From Betaproteobacteria bacterium (GTDB taxonomy: Bacteria; Pseudomonadota; Gammaproteobacteria; Burkholderiales; Casimicrobiaceae): a stretch of 64,000 nucleotides of DNA. The notes under the pieces were generated by a model. The model was not told the DNA's origin, made no database searches, and was given only the letters and a program-made list of their open reading frames with translations. The stretch spans positions 187,828 through 251,827 of the forward strand of contig JAAFJA010000007.1 in assembly GCA_013298765.1 (NCBI GenBank). Direction: 5' to 3'. Of the stretch, positions 37,531 to 46,480 are shown piece after piece. The stretch's first letter is position 1, and every line of letters begins with the position of its first letter. A program made the translations under genes and the position numbers.

Positions 37531-39426
37531 ATGCCAACTGCCTATCTAAGTGATTTTTTTGCTGAAGGCCTTTTTCACCCTGACGCCCCCGGTGCGCCAG
37601 TGCGTATTGACTGGATTGGCGAGGTGAGACCGCAGACGAGTAGCGACGGACGTCCCGCGTTTGAGTTGCCCCTGCTTCTGACGGCATGGAAGTATCTCTC
37701 GCCGGGGAAGTCCGAACGAATCGAGAATCAGGCGATAGTTTGGCAAAGCGTCGACTTTCTTCCGTCACTAACGATTGGCAGCGTTTGGAAGAAAGGTCGA
37801 CGTATGGGATCGTCGCAGCTAGCGGAGAGGGTAAGGCTGCGAGTTCTAGTGGCCGACCGAGGCATGACACTGGAGCAGAGGCTAACTCTCGACGATGGAA
37901 CCCCAACAGACGAAGAGCCGATCCCCCGGAACTCATATCGTTTGTATGACAGTGCAAGCAAGGGTTACGTTGCGAACACTTCATTACGCGTATGTGATGT
38001 ACAAACAGAACGAGGCGAACGTCTAGAGGCTTTCATCCCCGCGATCGAACTGGCCCGCTTCTATGCTTGCCCCAACAGCTTGTTAGCGCGAGCACTATTT
38101 GCTGGTATGTGGCCTGAATTGGAGTGGGAGCCAGGCTCTGATAGCTTGATCGAGAACGGGCAGCGCGTCGAAGTAATTGGGCAGCAGAACATTGCGGGCC
38201 TCGATTACAAATCAGCTTTTTTTCAAGCTCGCTATAAGCGTTCGCCGCAGATGAACACGTGGGTGAATCGTGCAGGCAAGTTTTTGCAGCTGCGCGGTTT
38301 CGGTCAAAACAACAGCTTTGAGTTTGGATTCCCTTTTCGCGTCCCTGACGTACTGCCAATAATCGAATGCGAAGCTGTGAGGCTGAGATACAAGAACAAA
38401 CGACTGGCGGATCGATATTTGGTGACGCGAATTTTGCGTTGCGACGCACCGTTTCCGTTCGATGTGGTCAAGTCGCATCCCCTTATGCATCCGGGCAAGG
38501 TGGCGGGTACGGATCCCGCACATCTAAAACCAATGAGCGTGAGGCGATTCGCCGTCGGTAGTGATGACGGGTCGGTTAGCCATACGAGGAACTACGGCGG
38601 GAACGAAGACCAACCGCTAGGTACCTCACCTGGTATCCCAAGCGGCGCAGGCGAATACACGACGTTGATTGATACTGACGAACGCTTCGGTTGGCTCGAT
38701 AACCGCAAGGTCGAATTGGTGGAGAAAAACACGCAGAAATTCTTCTACGCAAAAGAGAATCGAGATCTCCCGGGATCGTGCGGGGATGGCGTTTCTACGA
38801 ACACACCGCGCGGGCAGAAAGGACCGGATGTCCACGGGGGCGTCAATACCCAAAATGAAGGCCGATCGTTTCAGGTTCCCTCGCTTGACGTGTTTCTACG
38901 AACACTTGATCAGATTGGTCAGCAAAAGCCCGCGATTAATACACCGCAGGTGACACTGTGCTCGACGGATTTCAGCGATGTGCTGACTCAACAGGCCCAC
39001 GCTGGCCATCACTTGATCAATCTTCGCTTGAATGCGAGGCGAGATTCACGCTGGCAGTACGTTGTGCCACCCAGGGGTCGAGGCCTTGTACAAGATGCAG
39101 AGGCGCGCCCGCGACATCTTGTAGTTGCGCAACTTGTGTTCGACAACGGAGCGCACGTCTTGCTGGCGGAGCTCGAACACCGCAAGCCAAAAGAGTTCTG
39201 CGTGTTTGCATGCGATGTTAAATCTGCCGAAATCGACGTCAGAGACCTTGTCGCGCTATTGGTACGAGAGGTTGTCGAGCGTGAACATTGGCCGGAGTGG
39301 AATAGCCAGCCGCAAGCTTGGAAAATCGGGGCGCTTCAGGTGAAAGGGCAGCGGATCTTGCACTGTTGGGATGCGAACGATACAACGCGATACGCCGAGC
39401 GCGTACTGAGGTTGAGCCAATTCTGA
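37531..39426 (+). CDS. TnsE-like transposition target-selection protein
   Basis: A 631-aa soluble protein whose layout resembles Tn7 TnsE. The beta-rich N-terminus is followed by the segment AFIPAIELARFYAC (near residues 167-180), comparable to the HIPQLELAR stretch of TnsE. A later YKNKRLADRYLVTRIL corresponds to the KDYLVEEI region, and the C-terminal 140 residues resemble TnsE_C (LVVAQLVFDNGAHVLLAELEH ... WPEWN, ending AERVLRLSQF). TnsE steers Tn7 to replicating plasmids and lagging-strand DNA. Position right after the comM break supports a Tn7-like origin, yet tnsABC are not visible in the window. The identification is by remembered pattern, not search. Confidence 0.55.
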   Translation: MPTAYLSDFFAEGLFHPDAPGAPVRIDWIGEVRPQTSSDGRPAFELPLLLTAWKYLSPGKSERIENQAIVWQSVDFLPSLTIGSVWKKGRRMGSSQLAERVRLRVLVADRGMTLEQRLTLDDGTPTDEEPIPRNSYRLYDSASKGYVANTSLRVCDVQTERGERLEAFIPAIELARFYACPNSLLARALFAGMWPELEWEPGSDSLIENGQRVEVIGQQNIAGLDYKSAFFQARYKRSPQMNTWVNRAGKFLQLRGFGQNNSFEFGFPFRVPDVLPIIECEAVRLRYKNKRLADRYLVTRILRCDAPFPFDVVKSHPLMHPGKVAGTDPAHLKPMSVRRFAVGSDDGSVSHTRNYGGNEDQPLGTSPGIPSGAGEYTTLIDTDERFGWLDNRKVELVEKNTQKFFYAKENRDLPGSCGDGVSTNTPRGQKGPDVHGGVNTQNEGRSFQVPSLDVFLRTLDQIGQQKPAINTPQVTLCSTDFSDVLTQQAHAGHHLINLRLNARRDSRWQYVVPPRGRGLVQDAEARPRHLVVAQLVFDNGAHVLLAELEHRKPKEFCVFACDVKSAEIDVRDLVALLVREVVEREHWPEWNSQPQAWKIGALQVKGQRILHCWDANDTTRYAERVLRLSQF

Positions 39427-39630
39427 TAGCGCGCTATCGAGAAAGACAAGGGCGAACGAATCTTCTAGCGCGCAAAGAATGAGTCGTTTGTTGTCACTAG
39501 ACAACAGATTTTTCGGTGCTCCGCGCGCGCCCGGTTAGTGTTCGAAGTGCCGACGAACGTGCAAACGCACAGAGGGAAAACATGCTCAATTTCCCGAAAA
39601 AACCCCAATATCTTGTGTTTATTCCGCTGC

Positions 39631-39660
39631 TTGACCACCACTTATTGTTGGTCTTATGAT
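39631..39660 (+). promoter_or_regulatory. Sigma-70-like promoter with internal dyad
   Basis: TTGACC (39631-39636), an 18-bp spacer and TATGAT (39655-39660) predict a transcript start near 39667. Between the two boxes a dyad GACCA (39633-39637) and TGGTC (39649-39653) could be a repressor operator. It drives the structured RNA region that follows. Confidence 0.65.
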
Positions 39661-39666
39661 GGTGTC

Positions 39667-39871
39667 AACGGTGAGTACTGAGTTAATTCTCAGTATTTGC
39701 TGTAGCCCACTTGCCGAGAGGCAAGTAGGAGCCCCGACCAAGTGTTCCACCACTGGCCGGGGGAGCCGTCATGACCGACAGCGCAGTTGGAAGCTGCAGG
39801 ATCCATGGTAGGCGTTGCCTCCGGTGACGTCAACCCATGGTGTCGCCCGTCGGTCATGGCGCTCCTTTTTT
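39667..39871 (+). ncRNA. Candidate structured RNA (~205 nt) or leader of the YjzC-like gene
   Basis: Consecutive stems can be drawn by hand. P1 is ACTGAG/CTCAGT (39677-39694). P2 is ACTTGCC, GAGA tetraloop, GGCAAGT (39709-39726). P3 is CCCCG/CGGGG enclosing CCAAGTG/CACTGG (39732-39762). P4 is a long stem with CATGACCGAC (39770-39779) pairing GTCGGTCATG (39849-39858), closed by GAGC/GCTC. Inside P4 lie further hairpins, including CCATGG/CCATGG. P4 is followed by six T residues, as in a terminator. A promoter precedes it. It matches no RNA class I recognise. It could be an independent small RNA or an attenuator/riboswitch-like leader, because the next gene starts 28 nt later. Confidence 0.65.
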
Positions 39872-39898
39872 GTTGTATGACTAGAAAGGACTTGCCAC

Positions 39899-40087
39899 AT
39901 GGCAAAAGCAATGAAACCCGGCTCAAACACCGGTAAATCAGGCGGGATTTTTCAGCAGGTATCACCTGCCGGGAATCCACTGCCCAAGTACGCGGCTGTC
40001 CCCGACAACCGGCCGCTGCCGCCAACGGCGGCCCCCGGTGGGAAATGGATGCCGCTAAAAATAACGCCATCGAATAAGCGTCCGTAG
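39899..40087 (+). CDS. Small YjzC-like protein
   Basis: A 62-aa basic, Pro/Gly-rich protein. The pattern KPGSNTGKSGGIFQQVSP ... LPPTAAPGGKWMPL resembles the short YjzC-type domain, which has a PG-x-SG start and a PPT-x-G-x-W end. AAAGGA lies 8 nt before the ATG, so translation is credible. It sits directly after the structured RNA and is closed by its own strong terminator. No function is established for YjzC-like proteins. The match is by eye and tentative, but the gene is probably real given its signals. Confidence 0.6.
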   Translation: MAKAMKPGSNTGKSGGIFQQVSPAGNPLPKYAAVPDNRPLPPTAAPGGKWMPLKITPSNKRP

Positions 40088-40101
40088 GACGTGAAGTGAA
40101 G

Positions 40102-40127
40102 AGGGTAGCGCCAGGCGCTACCCTTTT
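40102..40127 (+). terminator. Rho-independent terminator after the YjzC-like gene
   Basis: AGGGTAGCGCC / GGCGCTACCCT with a minimal loop followed by TTTTC, 15 nt after the stop codon. It is a strong GC-rich stem of 10-11 bp. Confidence 0.9.
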
Positions 40128-40177
40128 CTAATGTGTCACGTTTCGTTTGATGCCCGTCGTCGCCTCTCTTGTTGCGT

Positions 40178-40182
40178 CGAAA
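40178..40182. repeat. Target-site duplication, left copy (CGAAA)
   Basis: CGAAA lies immediately outside the left GGGG terminus of the Tn3-family element and is repeated exactly at 58691-58695 outside the right terminus. Five-base duplications are characteristic of Tn3-family transposition. Confidence 0.93.
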
Positions 40183-40238
40183 GGGGTGATAGCGATTTCC
40201 GTGCAAAAAGTCCCGGTCAAGCATAAGGGTTGACCCGC
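40183..40238 (+). repeat. Left terminal inverted repeat of the Tn3 element
   Basis: Starts GGGGTGATAGCGATTTCC and continues GTGCAAAAAGTCCCGGTC. It matches the complement of 58690-58635 with only about six differences over 56 bases, longer than the usual 38-bp Tn3 repeat. The first 38 bases (to 40220) are the probable transposase-binding core. Confidence 0.93.
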
Positions 40239-40308
40239 ACTCTGAGTCAGGTCGCACAATTCGCGATGCAGGCATATAGTTCGATGCTCCATCAGAGGGA
40301 GCGCTGTC

Positions 40309-43263
40309 GTGCAACTACCCTATCGCCTTCGATTCGTCGGTGCGGAACATCTACCCAGATCGTTATCGGACGCCGACGTTGAAGAATACTTCGCGCTATC
40401 GAGCGACGACATTGCGATGCTTCGCGAGCGATTTGCCAAAGAAAAGCGCATCGGCGCAGCACTTCAATACCTGATGTTGCGTGAGACCGGTCGTCCACTC
40501 GATCAAAAGTCGTCGCTACCACGCACCCTGTTGCGAAGCCTGCATGAGCCCTTGGGTGCGCCCGAAGTCACGCTGGCAAGCTTGCGAGCGCTCTACAAAC
40601 GCCGCGCCACACTCTTCGAACATCAACAATGGGCGCGAGAACACGCAGGCTTTCGCGAGCCGCTGGATGATGATTTATCACTACTCAGCAAAGCGCTAAG
40701 CGAATGGGCACGTAGTGCGGCCTCCATTGATGAACTCGTCAAATCCTCCCAGCGCTGGCTGTTCGAGCGTAAATGTCTGATCCCGAGCGATCGTCAGTTG
40801 CGCGATCACGCGCGTATCGCGTTTGCAGAGACCGAGCGCATCGCCATCGAGGCGGTAAAACAGGCGTTGTCAAGCCTCTCAATCGAGAAATTGCTCACCA
40901 CGGTTTATGCCAAGCACGCGAAATCCTCGGATGCCACTGTGTTCGAATGGCTCAAAACGCCAAGCAACAAACACAGCCCAAGCAGTTTGAATGAGCTACT
41001 CAGCAAAATCGAATACCTCAAATCGCTAGGTGCGCACACTTGGCTATTTACAGGGATCTCGAACGCTTGTCTTCGAGCTTACGCGCAGCAATGCGCGAGT
41101 CGCCCCGCCTTTCTGCTCAGGCGCCTTGCGAAAGAGACGCAAACCTTGGAGCTCGCATGTTTTTTGCGCGCGACCCTACTCGATCTCACCGACGCCGCGC
41201 TCTACATGTCCGGGCGACGCATCAGCGACTTGTATCGGCAAGCCTCGTCACGCGTGATCGCCTCCGAGGTACGAAACGCACGTGAACTGCGCGAGCGTGA
41301 ACGTACGGTTTGCAATATTGTTCATGACTGCGATCAAACCGCTGAACAGAAAATTGACGCACTCAAGCTACTCTTTCCCGATGCCGCGTCCACATCCTTG
41401 CGCTCTCACGCCGCCGCCGTGCGCCGTGCGCTTGCGGCAGACTCGGTACGTGTATCGAATCTTTTCGGGGGCATACAAACGCTTGAACTGCATGGGGAGT
41501 CCGATCACACAGTCTTTCGCCAGATTGAGGCACTGCGCACGCTCGAAGCCTCGTCTGTTAAGCAATTGCCTATCGGATTCGACGCGTCGATTGTGGATCG
41601 GGCGTGGCAACCGTTGTTGAACGACGATGATCGTGTGCTTGCGCTCGGTGCACTTCGCGCGGTGACCCTCACTAACGTACGCAAAGGGTTGCGCGCCGGA
41701 CGTCTGTGGATCGATCACAGTTGGGACTATCGCAATCGCGAAGCGCTCCTCATTCCCATCTCAGAATGGAAAGCGCAACGATCTCATCTCGTCAATGCGC
41801 TTCAGCTAACGCTCGACCCTAACAAGTTCCTGCAGCGACTGAATGCCCATTTGGGTACAGGACTCCGCGCGCTCTCGGAAGCGCTGCACGCCGGACGCGT
41901 TGAGATCGACGAGAAAGGTCGTATACGTCTCGAAGCGCTGGCACCTCGCGACATTGAGCCGGGTGTCACGCGAACCCGCGAGGCGATGTTCGCGATCATC
42001 GGTCGCAAGCAATTCAGTGACATGATCGTGGAAATCGACGCGCGAGTGGGCTTTAGCGAAATGCTGTTGGGTCATCGCGCCAAGTCGCCCAAGGAGCTGA
42101 TTGCGTGCTACGGTGCGCTGCTCGCCCACGGCACGGAAAACGATGCGAAAGGGGTTGCGGCGATGGTGCCCGGTATCGAACCGGCGCACATCTCGACCGC
42201 CATGCGCGATTTGGAAACCTACGGTCGCCTGCGGCGTGCCAATGAAGCGGTGGTGGCTTTGCAGCGGCGTCATACGATCGCCACGCTGTGGGGCAATGGC
42301 GAGCGCGCTTCCGCCGACATGATGGCACTTGACGCTTCGCGTCATTTGTTCAATGCACGCACCGATCCGCGTCGTCGCACGTTTGCGATCGGACTCTACA
42401 CCCATATCCTCGACGCCTATGGTGTGATTTACGACCAACCGATTGTGCTCAACGAACGGCAAGCCGCCGCAGCGGTGGAGGGCATTGAGCAGTTCAACAT
42501 GAACAACGATGATGCGGTACGCGTTTCGTTGCTGGCGGTTGATACCCACGGCTACACCTACCCTGCGATGAGCATTGCCAAGCTGCTCGGTTTCGATTTG
42601 TGCCCGCGACTCAGTGATTTAAGTGAACGAAAATTTTTTGTGCCGCGCGAGACAGCGCTTCCGGAGAATCTGGCATCGATCGTCGCCAGCCCAGTTTCAC
42701 GCGACGCGATCGTTGCCGGATGGGATGAGCTGCTGCGCCTCGTAGCGTCGATTCGCAGCGGCCGTCTGACCGCCAAACAAGCCCTCGAGCGTCTGGGGAG
42801 CGCCGCGCACGGGGGCGGCGTTCATCGCGCGGCCAAGTCGCTCGGGCAATTGCTGCGAACGCTGTTTCTTTGCGATTATTTCAGCAACGAGGACTTCCGG
42901 CGCGAGATGACGACGCTGCTGAACCGCGGCGAGTCGGTGCATCAGCTTCAACGCGCGATCTATTTAGGCAAACTCGCCCATGATCGAGGTCGTCGCGCCG
43001 CCGAGATGCGAACGATTTCCGGCTCGCATGCGCTGCTCACCAATATTGTGATTGCGTGGAACACGGTGCAGATGCAGACGGTCGTCGATCGCTGGAGGCG
43101 CGACAAAATCCGCGTCGATGACAACTGGTTGCGGCGCATGGGGCCGGTGCATTTCGGGCACGTGAACTTTAGAGGGACGATGAGTTTTGCGGTGGAGCGC
43201 TACGCCGAGGCGCTACTGGAGCGCCCGAGCGCGTCACGCCGCGTGAACGCGCTGCGATCGTGA
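40309..43263 (+). CDS. tnpA: Tn3-family transposase TnpA
   Basis: A 984-aa DDE transposase for replicative transposition. The N-terminal DNA-binding region and the C-terminal catalytic domain (LNERQAAAAVEGIEQFN, LLAVDTHGYTYPAMSIAKLLGFDLCPRL, LNRGESVHQLQRAIYLGKL) are uninterrupted, including the catalytic Asp in VDTHGYT and the Glu in RGESVHQL. The ending GPVHFGHVNFRGTMSF is typical of the family. The start is a GTG at 40309, 126 bp from the left terminus. Because reading frame and ends are intact, the element may still be mobile. Confidence 0.96.
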   Translation: MQLPYRLRFVGAEHLPRSLSDADVEEYFALSSDDIAMLRERFAKEKRIGAALQYLMLRETGRPLDQKSSLPRTLLRSLHEPLGAPEVTLASLRALYKRRATLFEHQQWAREHAGFREPLDDDLSLLSKALSEWARSAASIDELVKSSQRWLFERKCLIPSDRQLRDHARIAFAETERIAIEAVKQALSSLSIEKLLTTVYAKHAKSSDATVFEWLKTPSNKHSPSSLNELLSKIEYLKSLGAHTWLFTGISNACLRAYAQQCASRPAFLLRRLAKETQTLELACFLRATLLDLTDAALYMSGRRISDLYRQASSRVIASEVRNARELRERERTVCNIVHDCDQTAEQKIDALKLLFPDAASTSLRSHAAAVRRALAADSVRVSNLFGGIQTLELHGESDHTVFRQIEALRTLEASSVKQLPIGFDASIVDRAWQPLLNDDDRVLALGALRAVTLTNVRKGLRAGRLWIDHSWDYRNREALLIPISEWKAQRSHLVNALQLTLDPNKFLQRLNAHLGTGLRALSEALHAGRVEIDEKGRIRLEALAPRDIEPGVTRTREAMFAIIGRKQFSDMIVEIDARVGFSEMLLGHRAKSPKELIACYGALLAHGTENDAKGVAAMVPGIEPAHISTAMRDLETYGRLRRANEAVVALQRRHTIATLWGNGERASADMMALDASRHLFNARTDPRRRTFAIGLYTHILDAYGVIYDQPIVLNERQAAAAVEGIEQFNMNNDDAVRVSLLAVDTHGYTYPAMSIAKLLGFDLCPRLSDLSERKFFVPRETALPENLASIVASPVSRDAIVAGWDELLRLVASIRSGRLTAKQALERLGSAAHGGGVHRAAKSLGQLLRTLFLCDYFSNEDFRREMTTLLNRGESVHQLQRAIYLGKLAHDRGRRAAEMRTISGSHALLTNIVIAWNTVQMQTVVDRWRRDKIRVDDNWLRRMGPVHFGHVNFRGTMSFAVERYAEALLERPSASRRVNALRS

Positions 43264-43284
43264 CGTCGAATTGATCGGCCCGGA

Positions 43285-43398
43285 GATTTTGGTGCAAAAA
43301 GTCCCGGTCTCCTTTTGTGATTCTTAGGTAAATCAATGACTTACCAAAATTGTGCGAATCAGGAGTTCGCAGATTTCCGTGCAAAAAGTAGCGGTCAA
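43285..43398 (+). repeat. Two internal inverted-repeat-like copies around a dyad
   Basis: 43285-43309 repeats the inner left-end sequence up to GTGCAAAAAGTCCCGGTC with two changes. 43372-43398 repeats GATTTCCGTGCAAAAAGT followed by AGCGGTCAA as in the right end. Both point the same way as the left terminus and lack the GGGG tip. Between them lies a dyad GGTAA/TTACC (near 43327-43345). They may be remnants of further Tn3 ends or part of a recombination region just after tnpA. Confidence 0.7.
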
Positions 43399-43663
43399 TG
43401 GGAATGAATAGCAATTTACGCAAAGCGCTTTGGCGGTACGCTTGCTCAGTGACTGCTTTGGGAAATTTCTTTTCGACCGAACTCGTGCTTTTGGCTAATT
43501 GCGGCCAGCCGATCACCGCATCGAACACACACAACAATTGCCTCAAAAGCTGGCGCGATGGCTGCTTGCCTTCAATCTGGAGCTATACGTGGTCTTTACG
43601 GGATGGCGTTCCGATATTGCACTGAATTTACGTAGCGCTTTCTAGCATTCTCAAATCGAGGAC
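43399..43663. other. Short stretch after tnpA without a recognisable gene
   Basis: About 265 bp between the internal repeat pair and the kdpD fragment. Small frames are open but match nothing recognised. An in-frame TAG at 43643-43645 precedes the first KdpD-like residues, marking the upstream limit of the fragment. Confidence 0.4.
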
Positions 43664-44779
43664 GTGATCAACGTCGGCCATGCCGCACTGCGGCAATCGT
43701 TCGGTTTGGAGGTCGCGCTGATCGTCCCGGATGGCAACGAGCGTTTGCAAGCCCCTGCGTCGGAGACAGGCAAACGGCCGATTGATCTGGACGTTGCGCA
43801 GTGGGCGTTCGATCACGAGACAGAAGCGGGTCACGCCACCGACACACTGTCGTCGAGTCACTACCGAAATGTACTTCTTAAAGCTCCCGTGCGTTTGCGT
43901 GGCGTACTCGCGATCCGCCCAAAAAATCCGCACTGGTTACACATCCCCGAGCAAAGAAGCTACATAGAAACGTTTGCAAGTTCCATCGCAATCGCGCTCG
44001 AACGCGTACATTTTGTGCAGGTCGTGCAATCGATGTTGGTGAACGTCGAGTCCGAGCGATTGCGAAACTCCTTACTCGCTGCCTTGTCACACGACCTTCG
44101 TACACCGCTCACCGGATTGGTAGGTTTGACCGAGGCACTCGCAAATGCCTCTTCGGAGACCAACGACAGCCAGCGCCGGCTTGCGCAGGAGGTCCGAGCC
44201 AGCGCACAGCGTATGCAAACGATGGTGGATAACCTGCTCGATATGGCGCGACTGCAAAGCGGCGAAATTCGTTTGCGCAAGGATTGGCAATCGATTGAGG
44301 AAATTGTCGGCGGCGCAATTCGATCATTGCAATGGAGTCTGACGGATCGAGCCGTCACCGTTCAGCTGCCCGCCGATTTACCGTTGGTTGAATTGGATGC
44401 CGTGTTGATTGAGCGGGTGTTCGCGAACCTGCTTGAGAACGCAGCAAAATACACGCCGGTATCGACTCCGATCGTCATTGAAGCGAGCACGAAACCAGGC
44501 TGGATTACCGTTCAGATTTCTGATCGCGGTCCGGGTTTGCCAGCATCCGCGGCGCGCGACCCATCGATCCTTTTCGAAAAATTCACTCGTGGCAGCGTCG
44601 AGTCCGCCAAATCCGGCGTCGGACTGGGCTTGTCTATTTGCAAAGCCATCATCGAAGCACATGGCGGCACAATGCGCGCAGCACAAATACTCGGTGGAGG
44701 TGCCATGTTTATGTTTGATTTGCCTGCGACTTCGGTTGTACTCTGCGATGACGTTGCTGCCAGCGCGAACGTCACGTAA
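43664..44779 (+). pseudogene. kdpD: KdpD C-terminal half (truncated sensor kinase)
   Basis: Contains the GAF-like domain and histidine kinase of KdpD, the potassium/turgor sensor: SHDLRTPLTGL with the phospho-His near residue 143, NLLENAAKYTP, SDRGPGLP and GVGLGLSICKAIIEAHGG. The N-terminal KdpD and universal-stress domains and the four membrane helices (about 500 residues) are missing, and a stop codon precedes the first homologous residues. The GTG at 43664 is only the first possible start. No kdpFABC genes are nearby. This is captured debris inside the Tn3 element; a soluble kinase fragment could still be made. Confidence 0.85.
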
Positions 44780-44808
44780 CCATCACGTCTAACCCGTCGG
44801 TCGCGATA

Positions 44809-45438
44809 TTGATCGAAGACGATGCGCAGATTCGCCGCTTCGTGCGCCTTGCGCTCGAAGGTGAGGGCTGGCAAGTATGCGAATCGGAAACGTTGCGTCA
44901 AGGGCTCATCGACTGCGCGACGCGCAAACCGACACTTGTTATTGCGGATCTCGGATTGCCCGACGGCGACGGTGCGGACTTGGTACGTGAGGTGCGCGGT
45001 TGGTCGTCGGTTCCGATCATCGTTCTCTCGGCGCGCAGCGATGAGCGGCAGAAAATCCAGGCGCTCGACGCCGGAGCCGACGACTATTTGACCAAACCTT
45101 TTAGCGTTGCGGAATTGCTCGCTCGCGTCCGCGCGCACCTGCGCCGCGCCTCGTTGGGCGAGGACAACGGCTCGCCACAGTTCGTATTTGGCGACGTGAC
45201 AGCCGATCTCGCTGCGCGCAGCGTGCATCGTGGCGAAGAAGAAATTCGTCTGACTCCGATTGAGTATCGATTGCTGATCACGTTGATCAAAAACGTCGGC
45301 CGGGTCGTGACGCAGCAATGGCGGTTGCCAAAGGACCCAAGTTCGATCTTTGCCCGCGACTACGTGATCTTGCGGAACGCAAACTCTATCTGCCAACTCG
45401 GTTTGACGTACCGGAGACTATTGAGTGTGTCACGGTAA
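44809..45438 (+). pseudogene. kdpE: KdpE response regulator, 3' end replaced by transposase sequence
   Basis: The receiver domain is complete (IEDDAQIRRF, ADLGLPDGDG with the acceptor Asp, LSARSDERQKIQALDAGADDYLTKPF). The winged-helix domain is cut after IEYRLLITLIKNVGRVVTQQ, at about 45315. From there the DNA belongs to a Tn3 transposase read in another frame, so the tail to 45438 is meaningless. No ATG start is present; TTG at 44809 is the best available. It follows the kdpD fragment in the normal kdpDE order. The truncated helix-turn-helix should prevent DNA binding. Confidence 0.85.
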
Positions 45439-46014
45439 AGCGCGTATCGCTACGTGCGACTGAGCGTGGTTACGATGAGTATCTGCGTCCTCTCGCGTCG
45501 ATTCGCACCGGTAAAGTAAGCGCGGTGCTTGCGATGCGCTACTTGAGCAGTGCTGCAAAAAGGGGATGTGATGCAACGTGCTGCCGAGCATATTGGGCGA
45601 TTGCTGCGAACGGTGTTTTTATGCGATTACTTGACCATCGAGCCGTTTCGTCGCGAGATTCACACGCTACTGAATCGCGGTGAATCTGTACACCAGTTGC
45701 AGATAGCTATCTACGACGGCAAGGTTCGAGCTGATCGAGGCCGCCGTCCTGACGAGATGACCGCGATTTCCGGTTCGCATGCGTTGCTCACCAATGTTGT
45801 GCTCGCTTGGAACACGCACCGCATGAACGACACGGTGACGCAGTTGCGAAACAGCCGTGTCGCAATTGAGGATGATTGGCTTCGCCGCTTGGGGCCAGCA
45901 CACTTTTCGCACATCAACTTCCGAGGGACGCTGCAGTTTCCATCACAACGTTATCGAGAGGCTTTGTTAGCGACCCACTCGGACGCGTCGCTGCGTCGGA
46001 TAGTACAGGGCTAA
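45311..46014 (+). pseudogene. Second Tn3 transposase, C-terminal remnant with frameshift
   Basis: Starts in the kdpE junction with AMAVAKGPKFDLCPRLRDLAERKL, equivalent to the AMSIAKLLGFDLCPRL segment of the intact transposase. It runs to the normal C-terminus (RLGPAHFSHINFRGTLQF). A frameshift near 45555-45565 separates the two parts (AMRYLSSAAKRG in one frame, DVMQRAAEHIGRLLRTVFLCDY in the next). The sequence differs from the nearby intact TnpA at many positions, so it comes from a different Tn3 element. It may be the transposase that belonged to the inner end at 58194. Confidence 0.88.
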
Positions 46015-46480
46015 CGCAAGGCATAACGCTGATCGAATATCCACTGTCTTCTGTAGACCCACAGCTGCCTGATCGGGGCGTCTCCGCACAATCGAGTGCG
46101 CACTAGCCGGGGTGTCTAGCACGTTCAAGGCGCACCTCTTGGCGTTCACCTACTGAGTCATCGGGAGACTGATGGCGCCGATGTCTAACCGTCCATCGCT
46201 CCAGAGCGATCGCCGAAACAGAATGCGCAAATCGTTGGTCGTTTTTTCTCATACCGATAGATTTGGATCTGACTGACATTTTTTTGATCCACTACACGGC
46301 ATTCTCTGGAAAGTCTTCGTCGCGCGCTCTCCGAGTGCGGGGTACGCTTTCATGTATGAGTGACCCATAGTGGGGGAAACACGTTTGCGACTGGGATTCC
46401 GTCCTGCGGTAACATCTCATCTGGTCAGTTTAGCGGCAACCGTTCTACGTCTCGCGAATCAAACCGTGTTTTCTCGATTG
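46015..46480. other. Region between the Tn3 remnant and the metal-efflux operon
   Basis: About 465 bp with no recognisable gene. It presumably carries the promoter of the metal-efflux genes. TTGATC near 46287 with weak downstream -10 candidates is not convincing. A frame is open from 46370 into the His-rich gene, but its first 37 residues have no exported-protein character. Confidence 0.4.

Noticed and set aside
39667-39871. Structured RNA taken for 6S RNA, a retron ncRNA or a group II intron piece
   Set aside because: It has several independent hairpins instead of the single 6S rod, no reverse transcriptase nearby, and no intron domain V motif.
41806-42549. Long open frame on the minus strand inside the Tn3 transposase
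   Set aside because: It is antisense to the well-matched catalytic region of TnpA and has no recognisable domain.
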